Made by a program: the position numbers and the translations under genes. This document shows positions 9,218-17,947 of a DNA stretch of 64,000 bases, piece by piece. Under the pieces are notes generated by a model. The model ran no database searches, had not been told where the DNA came from, and worked only from the letters and a program-made list of their open reading frames with translations. Positions within the stretch are counted from its first letter, which is position 1; the number at the start of each line of letters is the position of its first letter. This DNA comes from Limnohabitans sp. Rim8 (GTDB lineage: Bacteria > Pseudomonadota > Gammaproteobacteria > Burkholderiales > Burkholderiaceae_C), in contig CAMDFT010000003.1 of assembly GCA_945897795.1 (NCBI GenBank), positions 1-64,000 of the forward strand. Direction: 5' to 3'.

Positions 9218-11095
9218 TCAGACAACCCTTCTGAGCATCGGTGTACTTTGTACATCCGGCCATTGCTGCGAAATGCGCTGCGCAATGCCCTCGGCCGTCA
9301 GGCCGTAATCCTTCATCAACACCTTGGGGTCACCGTGTTCCGTGAACTCGTCTTCAAACCCGATGACCAACACCGGCTTGACAAGGCCCATGTCTTGCAA
9401 GGCCTCCAGCACAGCAGCGCCTGCACCGCCTGTGCGGGTGCCGTCTTCCACCGTGACCAAGCGGTCGTGCGTGAGGGCCATGTCTTTCAGTACTTGCAAA
9501 TCCAGGGGTTTGGCCCAGCGCATGTTGACCACCGTAGCATTCAAGGTTTGGGCCGCCTTCAAGGCTTCGTAAAGCAAGGGGCCAAACGCCAAAATGGCCA
9601 CGCCTTCGCCCTGCCGCTTCACTTCTGCCTTTCCCCATGGCAAAGGGGACAAGTCGGCGTCAACGGGCGTGCCCACACCGGCACCTCGGGGGTAGCGCAC
9701 CGTGACCGGGTGGTCCAGTGAATAAGCCGTGCTGAGCAATTGTCGGCATTCTTTTTCATCGGCCGGGCAAGCCACACTCATGTTGGGAATGCAGCGGGTG
9801 AAGGCGATGTCGTACATGCCCGCATGGGTGGGGCCGTCGGCGCCCACCAAACCGGCGCGGTCCAAGGCGAAGACGACGGGCAATTTCTGCAGCGCCACAT
9901 CGTGGATCAACTGGTCATAAGCGCGTTGCAAAAACGTCGAATAAATGGCCACCACGGGTTTGAGGCCTTCACAGGCCAAGCCCGCGGCAAACGTCACGGC
10001 ATGTTGCTCAGCAATGCCGACGTCGTGATAACGGCTGGGAAAGCGTTCACTGAAGGCCACCATGCCCGAGCCTTCTCGCATGGCGGGCGTGATGGCCACC
10101 AGGCGCGGGTCTTTGTCTGCCATGTCGCACAGCCATTGGCCAAAGACCTGGGTGAAAGTGACTGGGGACTGGCCCGCACTGCGCAAGCCCACCGCCGGAT
10201 CAAATTTGCCAGGGCCGTGGTAGGCCACAGGGTCCAACTCGGCCTGGGCATAACCCTTGCCTTTGCGCGTGACTACATGCAAAAACTGAGGGCCGGGGGT
10301 CTTGTGCAATTTTTGCAAGGTATCGACCAGGCCCTGGACATCATGGCCGTCGACAGGCCCGGTGTAAGTGAATCCCAGTTTTTCAAAAATCGTGTGCGGC
10401 TGGATCAGGTTCTGGGTCTGTTCCTCCAAGTGCTTGGCCAATGCAAACAAAGGAGGCGCATTGCGCAACACCTGCTCCCCCAATTTTTTGGCTTGGGCAT
10501 AAAAGCGCCCGCCCATCAACTCAGCCAAGTAATGGTTCAAGGCGCCCACAGGCGGGCTGATCGACATGTCGTTGTCGTTCAAAATGACCAACAAGTCATA
10601 GGGGCTGTTGCCCGCGTTGTTCATCGCCTCGTAGGCCATGCCTGCGGTCAGGGCCCCATCGCCGATGATGGCCACCGCTTTGCGTTGGCTGCCGGTTTGC
10701 TTGTGTGCCACAGCCATGCCCAGTGCGGCAGAAATACTGGTCGAAGAATGCGCGGTGCCAAAGGCGTCGTAGACGCTTTCTTCTCTTCTGGGAAAACCGC
10801 TCAAACCGCCTTTTTGACGCAAAGAGCCCATCTGCGCGTTTCGGCCGGTCAGTATTTTGTGGGGATAGGTTTGGTGGCCCACATCCCAGACCAAGCGGTC
10901 TTCGGGGGTGTTGAACACATAGTGCAGGGCAATGGTCAATTCCACAGTCCCCAAATTGGAACTGAAATGCCCGCCGGTTTGAGACACGGTCTCCACCAAG
11001 CGCTCGCGCAACTCTTGGGCCAAAGACGGCAGGTTTTCACGCGAAAGCTTTTTCAAGTGCGATGGCGACTGAATCCATTCCAGCAAAGCATCCAT
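9218..11095 (-). CDS. dxs: 1-deoxy-D-xylulose-5-phosphate synthase
   Basis: Condenses pyruvate and glyceraldehyde 3-phosphate, the entry and control step of the MEP isoprenoid pathway that feeds carotenoids and the geranylgeranyl/phytyl tail of bacteriochlorophyll. The 625-residue transketolase-like protein has the thiamine diphosphate motif [18 protein letters not shown] at 145-162, the [15 protein letters not shown] segment at 71-85 and the [17 protein letters not shown] motif near 365. It is immediately followed by hemA. Divergent from bchI across 281 bp holding PpsR-type operators, which suggests control with pigment genes. Confidence 0.97.
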   Translation of the reverse strand: MDALLEWIQSPSHLKKLSRENLPSLAQELRERLVETVSQTGGHFSSNLGTVELTIALHYVFNTPEDRLVWDVGHQTYPHKILTGRNAQMGSLRQKGGLSGFPRREESVYDAFGTAHSSTSISAALGMAVAHKQTGSQRKAVAIIGDGALTAGMAYEAMNNAGNSPYDLLVILNDNDMSISPPVGALNHYLAELMGGRFYAQAKKLGEQVLRNAPPLFALAKHLEEQTQNLIQPHTIFEKLGFTYTGPVDGHDVQGLVDTLQKLHKTPGPQFLHVVTRKGKGYAQAELDPVAYHGPGKFDPAVGLRSAGQSPVTFTQVFGQWLCDMADKDPRLVAITPAMREGSGMVAFSERFPSRYHDVGIAEQHAVTFAAGLACEGLKPVVAIYSTFLQRAYDQLIHDVALQKLPVVFALDRAGLVGADGPTHAGMYDIAFTRCIPNMSVACPADEKECRQLLSTAYSLDHPVTVRYPRGAGVGTPVDADLSPLPWGKAEVKRQGEGVAILAFGPLLYEALKAAQTLNATVVNMRWAKPLDLQVLKDMALTHDRLVTVEDGTRTGGAGAAVLEALQDMGLVKPVLVIGFEDEFTEHGDPKVLMKDYGLTAEGIAQRISQQWPDVQSTPMLRRVV

Positions 11096-11149
11096 GGTGG
11101 GCCTGAAAAGGTGTTAGACAGACCTGCAATTTACCGTTATTTCAAAAAA

Positions 11150-11190
11150 CGTCAAGCAAAATTGACACTTTATTCCAGTTTATTTATAAA
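11150..11190 (+). promoter_or_regulatory. Distal bchI promoter with overlapping PpsR-like half-operator
   Basis: TTGACA at 11162-11167, a 17-bp spacer and TATAAA at 11185-11190 form a near-consensus sigma-70 promoter reading toward bchI. The -35 is the right half of CGTCAAGCAAAATTGACA (11150-11167), one base off the PpsR/CrtJ consensus TGT-N12-ACA. On the minus strand the same element offers TTGACG, a 16-bp spacer and TAAATT, a weaker candidate for dxs. Pattern matching only. Confidence 0.5.
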
Positions 11191-11305
11191 ACCCCTTAGG
11201 TCATAAGGGCACCGATAAAGCCTTTTCCATTGGAGAATCGTTTAAAAAAATCTCAAACAGGCCGATCCAATACCCCCGCATCGTTGACTGCTCAAAATGA
11301 CAGTG

Positions 11306-11346
11306 TGTCAATTAAACTTGACATTTCTTCTTGATTTTTAGATGAT
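11306..11346 (+). promoter_or_regulatory. Proximal bchI promoter with PpsR/CrtJ operator
   Basis: TGTCAATTAAACTTGACA at 11306-11323 is an exact TGT-N12-ACA palindrome, the known PpsR/CrtJ recognition pattern. Its right half supplies TTGACA (11318-11323); 17 bp later GATGAT (11341-11346) can act as -10, with bchI starting at 11377. Repressor bound here would cover the -35. Confidence 0.65.
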
Positions 11347-11376
11347 GTTCACTCCGCAATCCCTCTGAACACTTTC

Positions 11377-12417
11377 ATGGCCTCTACGTTTCCCTTTGCA
11401 GCCATCGTCGGACAAGACGAAATGACCTTGGCCATCCAAGTGGTGGCCATCGACCCCACGGTGGGCGGTGTTTTGGTTTTGGGTGACAGGGGCACGGGCA
11501 AATCCACCGCAGTGCGGGCTTTGGCCGACTTGCTGCCGCCGATTCAAGTGGTCAAGGGCTGCCCCTACAAATGCGATCCAACGAAACCGGCCGAGGCTTG
11601 CCCTTTTTGTGCGCCCCCTTCCAGCGTTCAACCTGGCAAGGCCACCAAACGAATTTCTGAGACACGCCCCGTAAGCGTGGTGGACCTGCCCTTGGGGGCC
11701 ACCGAAGACCGCATCGTGGGTGCACTGGATTTAGAGAAAGCCTTGTCGCAGGGCATCAAAGAGTTTTCGCCCGGTTTGTTGGCGCAGGCCCATCGGGGGT
11801 TTTTGTACATCGATGAGGTGAATTTGCTGGACGACCACTTGGTCGATTTGTTGATCGACGTGGCCGCTTCTGGTGAAAACCTGGTGGAGCGCGAAGGCCT
11901 TTCCATTCGCCACCCGGCCCGCTTTGTATTGGTGGGCAGCGGCAACCCGGAAGAGGGTGAACTTCGCCCGCAGTTGCTGGACCGTTTTGGTCTGTCGGTC
12001 CACGTCAAGACCCCTCAAGACGTGGCCTTGCGGGTCGAGGTCATCAAACGCCGCGATGCCTTTGACAAAGACCCCTTGGCCTACAAAGCCCAATGGCAAT
12101 CGGAAAACAACAAGCTCCAAAAGCGCATCGTGAAAGCCAGAAAAGCACTGGCCACGGTGGTGGTGGACGATGAGATGCTCACTTTGTGCGCTCGGCTGTG
12201 CCAGCAACTGGGCACCGATGGACTGCGTGCCGAATTGACGCTGCTGCGCGCCACGCGGGCGCTGGCGGCCATGCAGGGGGACAAAGCGGTCCAACCGAAA
12301 CACCTGAAAACCATTGCCCCCCTGGCATTGCGCCATCGCCTGCGCCGCAACCCTTTGGATGACACCGATTCAGGCGAACGCGTGCAAAGATGCCTGCAAG
12401 ACATTTTGGCGACCTGA
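11377..12417 (+). CDS. bchI: Magnesium chelatase ATPase subunit BchI
   Basis: AAA+ subunit of Mg-chelatase, which with BchD and BchH inserts Mg2+ into protoporphyrin IX, committing it to bacteriochlorophyll. The 346-residue product has Walker A GDRGTGKST at 36-44, a Cys cluster (CPYKCDP, CPFC) at about 62-78, Walker B GFLYIDEVNLLDDH at 141-154 and the sensor-1 segment GSGNPEEGELRPQLLDRFGL near 190-209. First gene of bchIDO; no clear Shine-Dalgarno is seen before its ATG. Confidence 0.97.
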   Translation: MASTFPFAAIVGQDEMTLAIQVVAIDPTVGGVLVLGDRGTGKSTAVRALADLLPPIQVVKGCPYKCDPTKPAEACPFCAPPSSVQPGKATKRISETRPVSVVDLPLGATEDRIVGALDLEKALSQGIKEFSPGLLAQAHRGFLYIDEVNLLDDHLVDLLIDVAASGENLVEREGLSIRHPARFVLVGSGNPEEGELRPQLLDRFGLSVHVKTPQDVALRVEVIKRRDAFDKDPLAYKAQWQSENNKLQKRIVKARKALATVVVDDEMLTLCARLCQQLGTDGLRAELTLLRATRALAAMQGDKAVQPKHLKTIAPLALRHRLRRNPLDDTDSGERVQRCLQDILAT

Positions 12418-12426
12418 GGGCCCACC

Positions 12427-14334
12427 ATGTCCAACGCGCTGCGAGAGCTGGAAATCTGGAACGATGCCCTGACCGCGTTGCAGTTGCTGCAAATTGACCC
12501 CCACGGCTTTGGCGGTGTCTGGCTTCGAGCTCCCTTTGGCCCTGTGCGCGATCAATGGCTGCGACAGCTCGCCAACACGGAGATGAACACCATCAAGCTG
12601 CCAGGCAGTGTCGATTTAGAGCGTTTGTTGGGGGGCATCGATTTGTCGCTCACGCTGCAAACCGGTCAGTTGCACCTGCAATCGGGTTTGTTGGCGCAGG
12701 CTCACCAGGGCTTGGTTTGCATCAGCATGGCGGAGCGGTTTCCCGCATCCTTGATGGCCCCATTGACGCAAGCCATGGACACCCAATGCTTGCCACCTTT
12801 GCGCATGAGCGACAGCGCCCAAATCCCAGTTCAGACCACATTTGGCGTGGTCGCCTTGGACGAGTCCGTGGGCGACGATCTGCCCATCAGCCCGGCGCTG
12901 CAAGAACGCCTGGGACTTTGGCTGAACCTGCAAGAACTGCCCCCCTCTGCCGTCTCCGATCTGGCGTTCGCGTTACAAAACAAGGACAGCGACGAAGGTG
13001 CTGTCAATGCCGTTTTATCGGCGAAGTCCTTGGCCGAGATGCGCCCATTGCTGCAGCGCATGCAGTTCAACGATGAGCAGGCCACGGCCATCTGCGCCAC
13101 CGCCATGGGACTGGGCATCGACTCCTTGCGCGTGCCCAGCTTGGCCCTAAGGGTGGCTTGCGTCCACGCCGCCTTGCATTTGCGAAGCGAAGTGGTGCAC
13201 GCAGATTTGGCGTTTGCCACCCGCGCTGTGTTGGCCCCTCGGGCGACCCAATGGCCCACACCACCCGACAACGCGTCCGACCCCACAGAGACCACACCGC
13301 AAGAACCTGAGCCCGAAACGGCATCAGAGCCGTCGGCGAAGCCGGAACCTCAAGCAGAACCGCCGCTCCCACAGGACAACTCGCCACCGCCCACCGATTC
13401 GCCCGAGCCCCCTCCCCCCGACGACAGCGAACAGGACAGCGACGAGGTGAAAGACCCCAGCCCGCAGAATCTGGAAGATCTGTTGATCGCGGCCGCGCTG
13501 GCGAGTTTGCCTGCCCATATTTTGGAACGCCTGATGACCAAGACAGGCAGCAACACCGGCCAAAGCTCGGGGCGCAGCGGCACCGTGCGATCGGGCATGC
13601 AACACGGCAGACCCCTGCCCCCTCGGCCGGGCCGACCGGGCGGGCTCGCACGCCTGCACGTTTTGGCCACCTTGCGCGCTGCTGCACCCAAACAGCGCCT
13701 CAGAAACGGAACCCAAACAGCCCGCGTGGCCATTCGTGCTGAAGACTTTCATGTCCACCGTTACCAACAAAACAGCGCTACCTGCCTGATCTTGGCCTTG
13801 GATGCTTCCGGCTCGGCCGCACTGCAACGCCTGGCGGAAGCCAAAGGGGCGGTGGAGCTGCTGTTGCAACAGTCCTACGCCCGACGCGACAGCGTGTGCA
13901 TCGTGGCGTTCAGAGGCGCGCAAGCCCAATTGCTGTTGCCCATGACGCGCTCTTTGGTGCGCGCCAAACGGGCCATGACGGGACTGCCCGGCGGTGGCGG
14001 CACACCGTTGGCTTTGGCCCTGAAAATGGCCTGCGAACAAGCCCAGCAGTTGCACAGGCAAGGGGTCACCCCCCTGTTGGTGGTCTTGAGTGACGGACGC
14101 GCCAACATCTCGTTGGCCGGGGTAGGCGGGCGCGAACAAGCCCAAGCCGATGCAGTTCAGTGGGCGACGCAGTGGCGGCTCACTGGGCACCGGTCCATGT
14201 GGATAGACACCTCGGTCAAACCCGATGCGCAGGTGCAAAACATGGCCAGCAACATGGGGGGCCATTACCTGCCCATGCCGCAGGTTCAAGCGCACCGAAT
14301 GGCCTCGGCGATGGACAACTTAAGACGACTTTGA
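12427..14334 (+). CDS. bchD: Magnesium chelatase subunit BchD
   Basis: Platform subunit of Mg-chelatase that couples the BchI ATPase ring to BchH. The 635-residue product has a degenerate AAA+ N-terminal half lacking a normal Walker A, a Pro/Glu/Asp-rich linker at about residues 279-345, and a C-terminal von Willebrand A domain with the MIDAS motif DASGS at about 459-463 and LSDGRAN near 557. Nine nt separate it from bchI, with GAGG before the ATG. Confidence 0.96.
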   Translation: MSNALRELEIWNDALTALQLLQIDPHGFGGVWLRAPFGPVRDQWLRQLANTEMNTIKLPGSVDLERLLGGIDLSLTLQTGQLHLQSGLLAQAHQGLVCISMAERFPASLMAPLTQAMDTQCLPPLRMSDSAQIPVQTTFGVVALDESVGDDLPISPALQERLGLWLNLQELPPSAVSDLAFALQNKDSDEGAVNAVLSAKSLAEMRPLLQRMQFNDEQATAICATAMGLGIDSLRVPSLALRVACVHAALHLRSEVVHADLAFATRAVLAPRATQWPTPPDNASDPTETTPQEPEPETASEPSAKPEPQAEPPLPQDNSPPPTDSPEPPPPDDSEQDSDEVKDPSPQNLEDLLIAAALASLPAHILERLMTKTGSNTGQSSGRSGTVRSGMQHGRPLPPRPGRPGGLARLHVLATLRAAAPKQRLRNGTQTARVAIRAEDFHVHRYQQNSATCLILALDASGSAALQRLAEAKGAVELLLQQSYARRDSVCIVAFRGAQAQLLLPMTRSLVRAKRAMTGLPGGGGTPLALALKMACEQAQQLHRQGVTPLLVVLSDGRANISLAGVGGREQAQADAVQWATQWRLTGHRSMWIDTSVKPDAQVQNMASNMGGHYLPMPQVQAHRMASAMDNLRRL

Positions 14335-14338
14335 TCGC

Positions 14339-15244
14339 ATGATGTACGAGCGGTTTTACCCCACCATGGACTGGACCGAACATCGACACGCTTGGCCCCA
14401 TGCAGCGCACAGTCATTTTGTCAACGCAGGTGGCATTCGATGGCATGTTCAGCGCATGGGCCAAGGCCCCGCCCTGTTGCTGTTACACGGCACCGGCTCA
14501 GGCAGTTTCAGTTGGCGTGGACTGATGCCCTCGCTGAGCCAACACTTTCAAGTCATTGCGCCAGATTTACCCGGTCACGCCTTCACCAGCAGAGGCAGTG
14601 GCGACAGTCTGTCATTGCACGGCATGGCCGAAGGGCTGAGGGCTTTGCTGCTGCAAATGGCCATCACGCCCACCGTGATCGCAGGCCACTCCGCAGGTGC
14701 GGCCATTGCCGCCCACATGGTCTTGCACCAAAGCGCGCTGTCGCAGACGCATTTGATTGGCATGAATCCGGCTTGGCTGCCTATTCCAGGATTGCCTTCT
14801 TGGATTTTCGGCCCCACCGCCAAATTGGCCGCCCTCAATCCCCTGTCTGCTTGGGCCACAGCCAAATTGGCCAACCGCCCCGCCCTGTTGGCCAAATCAA
14901 TGGCACAAACGGGCTCACAACTGGACGAGGAAGGCATGTCCCTTTACCGGCGTGTCTTCGGTCACCCAGGCCATGTGCACAGTGTGCTGGCCATGATGGC
15001 CTCTTGGAAACTGCAAGCTTTGTCCAGCACCCTTCACCGCATCGCCAACCCGGTGTCGATTTTGGTCGGCTCGGCCGATAAAACGGTACCGCCCCAACTG
15101 GCGCAAGAAGCCTGCAGCTTGATGCCACACGCCAAACTGCATCTGCAGAACCACCTGGGCCACTTGGCGCACGAAGAAGACCCGCAGGGAACAGCCACCC
15201 TGATTTTCAAAGACTGCGGTCAGCCTTGGGCACAAAACCCTTGA
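14339..15244 (+). CDS. bchO: BchO, alpha/beta-fold hydrolase of the Mg-chelatase operon
   Basis: Putative Mg-chelatase accessory protein; its reaction is not established. The 301-residue alpha/beta hydrolase has the oxyanion region LLLLHGTGSGSFSW near 40-53, the nucleophile elbow GHSAGA with Ser near 118, an acid in GSADKTVPPQ and the C-terminal His in HLGHLAHEE. Start: two adjacent ATGs (14339, 14342), 4 nt after bchD stops. The bchI-bchD-bchO order is standard in proteobacterial photosynthesis clusters. Its 3' end converges on and overlaps by 38 nt a small frame on the other strand (15207-15365). Confidence 0.9.
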   Translation: MMYERFYPTMDWTEHRHAWPHAAHSHFVNAGGIRWHVQRMGQGPALLLLHGTGSGSFSWRGLMPSLSQHFQVIAPDLPGHAFTSRGSGDSLSLHGMAEGLRALLLQMAITPTVIAGHSAGAAIAAHMVLHQSALSQTHLIGMNPAWLPIPGLPSWIFGPTAKLAALNPLSAWATAKLANRPALLAKSMAQTGSQLDEEGMSLYRRVFGHPGHVHSVLAMMASWKLQALSSTLHRIANPVSILVGSADKTVPPQLAQEACSLMPHAKLHLQNHLGHLAHEEDPQGTATLIFKDCGQPWAQNP

Positions 15245-15365
15245 GGAAGGACAAGACCTCGAGGGGGTTGTTGGAGATGGCACCGGCACCGAACATTTGT
15301 GGCACGGTATTGACCAGCATGAAAATAGGCCCGCACAAGAGTACCTTGACCTGAGGGTTGCCCAA
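15207..15365 (-). CDS. Unannotated small membrane protein frame downstream of bchP
   Basis: I do not recognise this product. After bchP stops, a frame of 52 codons runs from a TTG at 15365 to TGA at 15207. It encodes a hydrophobic segment (about residues 6-30, VKVLLCGPIFMLVNTVPQMF then GAGAIS) and a tail ending FLKGFVPKADRSL. Third-position base use is GC-rich like its neighbours, arguing that it is coding. The nearest ATG (15388, MTEGARK...) is one frame away; a -1 shift at GAAAAAC around 15367-15373 would join it to this frame, giving about 60 residues. It could be a real small gene with TTG start, a recoded gene, a pseudogene, or a sequencing error. It overlaps the bchO 3' end. Confidence 0.5.
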   Translation of the reverse strand: MGNPQVKVLLCGPIFMLVNTVPQMFGAGAISNNPLEVLSFLKGFVPKADRSL

Positions 15366-15395
15366 GTTTTTCTTGCGCCCTCAGTCATCGACCCA

Positions 15396-16604
15396 TCAGG
15401 TTTTGGCCAGTCCCAGCAAATGGGCCGTGTCCTTCAGGAAAATCCGCAGGTGCGCCATGGGATCCCTGCGGGTCAGCTCTTTGTTCATATAGGACTCAAA
15501 GGTGAGCCGTTGCACGTCTTTGTCTTCGCAAATTTTGACGAATTTCTCACGGCGTTTGTCATTTTGGTACCAAAAATACTGCATCATGCCCAGAATCCAA
15601 AACACTTTCCCATGCTGCTTCATGAAGCGCTGACGGCCTTTTTTGAGGCACTTGGGGTCGCCTGTTTTCAAGGCCATGTGCGCTGCATGCGCCATGGTGC
15701 GCGCGCAATCCATGGCGTAATAAATACCCTCTCCTGAAGAGGGTGCCACCACCCCCGCCGCATCGCCGATCACCAACACATCTCGGCCGTTATCCCAATG
15801 CGGCAAGGGCTTCAAAGGAATCGGTGCCCCTTCACGGCGCAGCGTGGGCATGTCGGCAAGCCCGGCTGCTTTTCTCAGGTGGCCTGTTGCACCGCGCAAA
15901 GAAAAACCCTTGTCGGCACTGCCCGTGCCCACGCTCATGGTTTTGCCATGCGGAAATACCCAGCCATAAAAGTCCGGTGAAACTTCGCCCTGGTAATAAA
16001 CATCACAGCGCTCGCCATCGTGCGATTGCTTTTCCAACGGAGCTTGGATGATCTCGTGGTAAGCGAACACATACTTTGTACGATCGGACAATGGGATTTG
16101 TTGCCTCGCCACTTCAGAGCGCGCCCCATCGGCACCGATGACCATTCGGGCGCTGACCTTGACCGGTTTGGATGGCTCTATGGCCGCATGCTCCTTGCCT
16201 GAGACAGGTGTGTACTGGACCCACAAAGTGCCTTCGGCATCGTGTTCAACTTTGTCAAAAATGGCCTGCTGTCGAATCGCGCCCGATTGCGCCGCACGCA
16301 CGCGCAAAAATTCATCAAAATCTTGCCTGTCCACCATGCCCACATAACCGTTGTCAATGTGCATGTCGACTTGCTTGTCGGCGGGCGAGATCATGCGGGC
16401 ACATTTGATTTTGGCCACCAGCAAATGGTCGGGAATATCAAAGTCCTTGATCAAGCGAGGGGGAATGGCTCCTCCACAAGGCTTGGGGCGCCCTTGCCTG
16501 TCCAGCAACAAGACGCGCCAACCCTCACTCGACAAATCATGTGCAGCGGTGGCGCCAGAGGGTCCGCCCCCAACGACGACGAAATCAAAATCAGTTGCTG
16601 TCAT
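15396..16604 (-). CDS. bchP: Geranylgeranyl (bacterio)chlorophyll reductase BchP
   Basis: Flavin-dependent reductase that saturates three double bonds of the geranylgeranyl tail of bacteriochlorophyll to phytyl. The 402-residue product starts MTATDFDFVVVGGGPSGATA with the dinucleotide-binding GxGxxG-like motif at 11-16, then DRQGRPKPCGGAIPPRLI near 43-60, the VIGADGARSEVARQQ motif and the FAD-phosphate motif VIGDAAGVVAPSSGEGIYYAM. The ATG at 16604 overlaps the upstream transporter stop by 4 nt (ATGA), which fixes the start. Confidence 0.95.
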   Translation of the reverse strand: MTATDFDFVVVGGGPSGATAAHDLSSEGWRVLLLDRQGRPKPCGGAIPPRLIKDFDIPDHLLVAKIKCARMISPADKQVDMHIDNGYVGMVDRQDFDEFLRVRAAQSGAIRQQAIFDKVEHDAEGTLWVQYTPVSGKEHAAIEPSKPVKVSARMVIGADGARSEVARQQIPLSDRTKYVFAYHEIIQAPLEKQSHDGERCDVYYQGEVSPDFYGWVFPHGKTMSVGTGSADKGFSLRGATGHLRKAAGLADMPTLRREGAPIPLKPLPHWDNGRDVLVIGDAAGVVAPSSGEGIYYAMDCARTMAHAAHMALKTGDPKCLKKGRQRFMKQHGKVFWILGMMQYFWYQNDKRREKFVKICEDKDVQRLTFESYMNKELTRRDPMAHLRIFLKDTAHLLGLAKT

Positions 16605-17947
16605 GTGGTTGCCCCATCTTTCCATAAGACTTGATGATCTGGTGCTTTGTGCTGGGCCGTGGTGTGCGCTGCGCGAATGCGCAAAGCCACCCATGCTGAA
16701 GCCAAAAACATCAGTGCTTGAAATGCAAATACCGCCTGATACGCGGACTGAGACTCGCCCAGCACCCAGTGCGCCAAATCACTCGCACCGGTGCCGACCA
16801 ATCCCCCCATGGCAAACGCCATGGCTTGTGCAGCGCCCCACAAGCCCATGCGCGTGCCCTCGGTGCCAGAACCGCCTTCACCCGCCAGACGCATCATGGT
16901 GGCAATGGCGGCAATGGAGAACGCGCCATTGGCCACGCCCAAGAAAATCACATTGGCTTTAATGGGCCATGGCATCGCCAAGGTGGCTGTCGCCGAGAGG
17001 GACAAGCCCACCGTGGCCAGGGCAGACAGCAAGCAACCGCCCCACATCCAGACCTGCACAGAACCCAGGCGCCCCGCGACCCAGCGCGAACTGGCCGCGG
17101 CCATAGACAGCATGCCCACCAAGACCCCCATATGGTGCCACCCAGAAAGCTGCGTGGTCTGGCCAGGCGACATGCCGTGAACGGCCCCAGCAAAAGGCTC
17201 CAAAATCAAATCTTGCGCGCTGTAGGCCAGCATCGACAGGAAGATAAAAATCGTGAAGGTTTTCGCCTGAGGCTCAGCCCAAATGCCCTGCAAGGTGCGT
17301 TTGAAATTGACAGGGGTACTGGTTTTCGCGGACACCCCCTGCGCATCGGGCTTCTCCAAACCCCAAAGACACAGGGCCGTCAGCACCGTGGTCAAGATGC
17401 TCAAACCTACCGACACCCGCCACAAAATATCGGGCGTGTAGGGGTCAATCAGTTGGCCAACGACGCCAGCGGTGACGGCAAAACCCATGATCATCATCAA
17501 CCACACGGTAGTGGCCGCCTGCGCCCGACGCTCAGCCGGCACGCGCTTGGCCATCAGCGTCAAGAGTGAGGTGCCACAGGCGCTCACACCCAAGCCGATC
17601 AGACTGAAGGCCAGCATGGCCAAGGCCATGCCTTGCCAAAGCGAAGTGGCCATCCACAGGGTCGCCAAGGCCGCCAGCACACCGCCCACCCCCAAGACGA
17701 CCATACCCCCCATCATCCAAGGCGTGCTGCGCCGACCCTGGTCTGCGCCAAAGCCCATGCGTGGACGCACCATTTGCACTGTGTAATGCCACGCCACCAA
17801 AAAACCCGGCAACAACGCGGGCAGTGCCAACTCAACCACCATGATGCGGTTGAGGGTGGAGGTCGTCACCACCACCACAGCCCCCAAACAAGCTTGGATG
17901 AGGCCTAAACGGATGATGTCCAACCAACCAAAGATTTGAGCGTTCAT
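16601..17947 (-). CDS. PucC-family MFS transporter (Bch2/ORF428 type)
   Basis: Major-facilitator membrane protein of the PucC/LhaA/Bch2 family. Members next to bchG and bchP (ORF428 in Rhodobacter) are thought to handle bacteriochlorophyll delivery or antenna assembly. The 448-residue protein has about 12 hydrophobic segments and family segments near the N-terminus (IIRLGLIQACLGAVVVVTTS and LNRIMVVELALPALLPG). The start at 17947 overlaps the bchG stop by 4 nt. It forms the operon bchG-this-bchP. It is a paralog of lhaA at 30190-31626. Confidence 0.9.
   Translation of the reverse strand: MNAQIFGWLDIIRLGLIQACLGAVVVVTTSTLNRIMVVELALPALLPGFLVAWHYTVQMVRPRMGFGADQGRRSTPWMMGGMVVLGVGGVLAALATLWMATSLWQGMALAMLAFSLIGLGVSACGTSLLTLMAKRVPAERRAQAATTVWLMMIMGFAVTAGVVGQLIDPYTPDILWRVSVGLSILTTVLTALCLWGLEKPDAQGVSAKTSTPVNFKRTLQGIWAEPQAKTFTIFIFLSMLAYSAQDLILEPFAGAVHGMSPGQTTQLSGWHHMGVLVGMLSMAAASSRWVAGRLGSVQVWMWGGCLLSALATVGLSLSATATLAMPWPIKANVIFLGVANGAFSIAAIATMMRLAGEGGSGTEGTRMGLWGAAQAMAFAMGGLVGTGASDLAHWVLGESQSAYQAVFAFQALMFLASAWVALRIRAAHTTAQHKAPDHQVLWKDGATT

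Noticed and set aside
9740..11206. A 488-codon open frame on the plus strand opposite dxs
   Set aside because: Antisense shadow of dxs; no recognisable domain, and it would read through the dxs promoter region.
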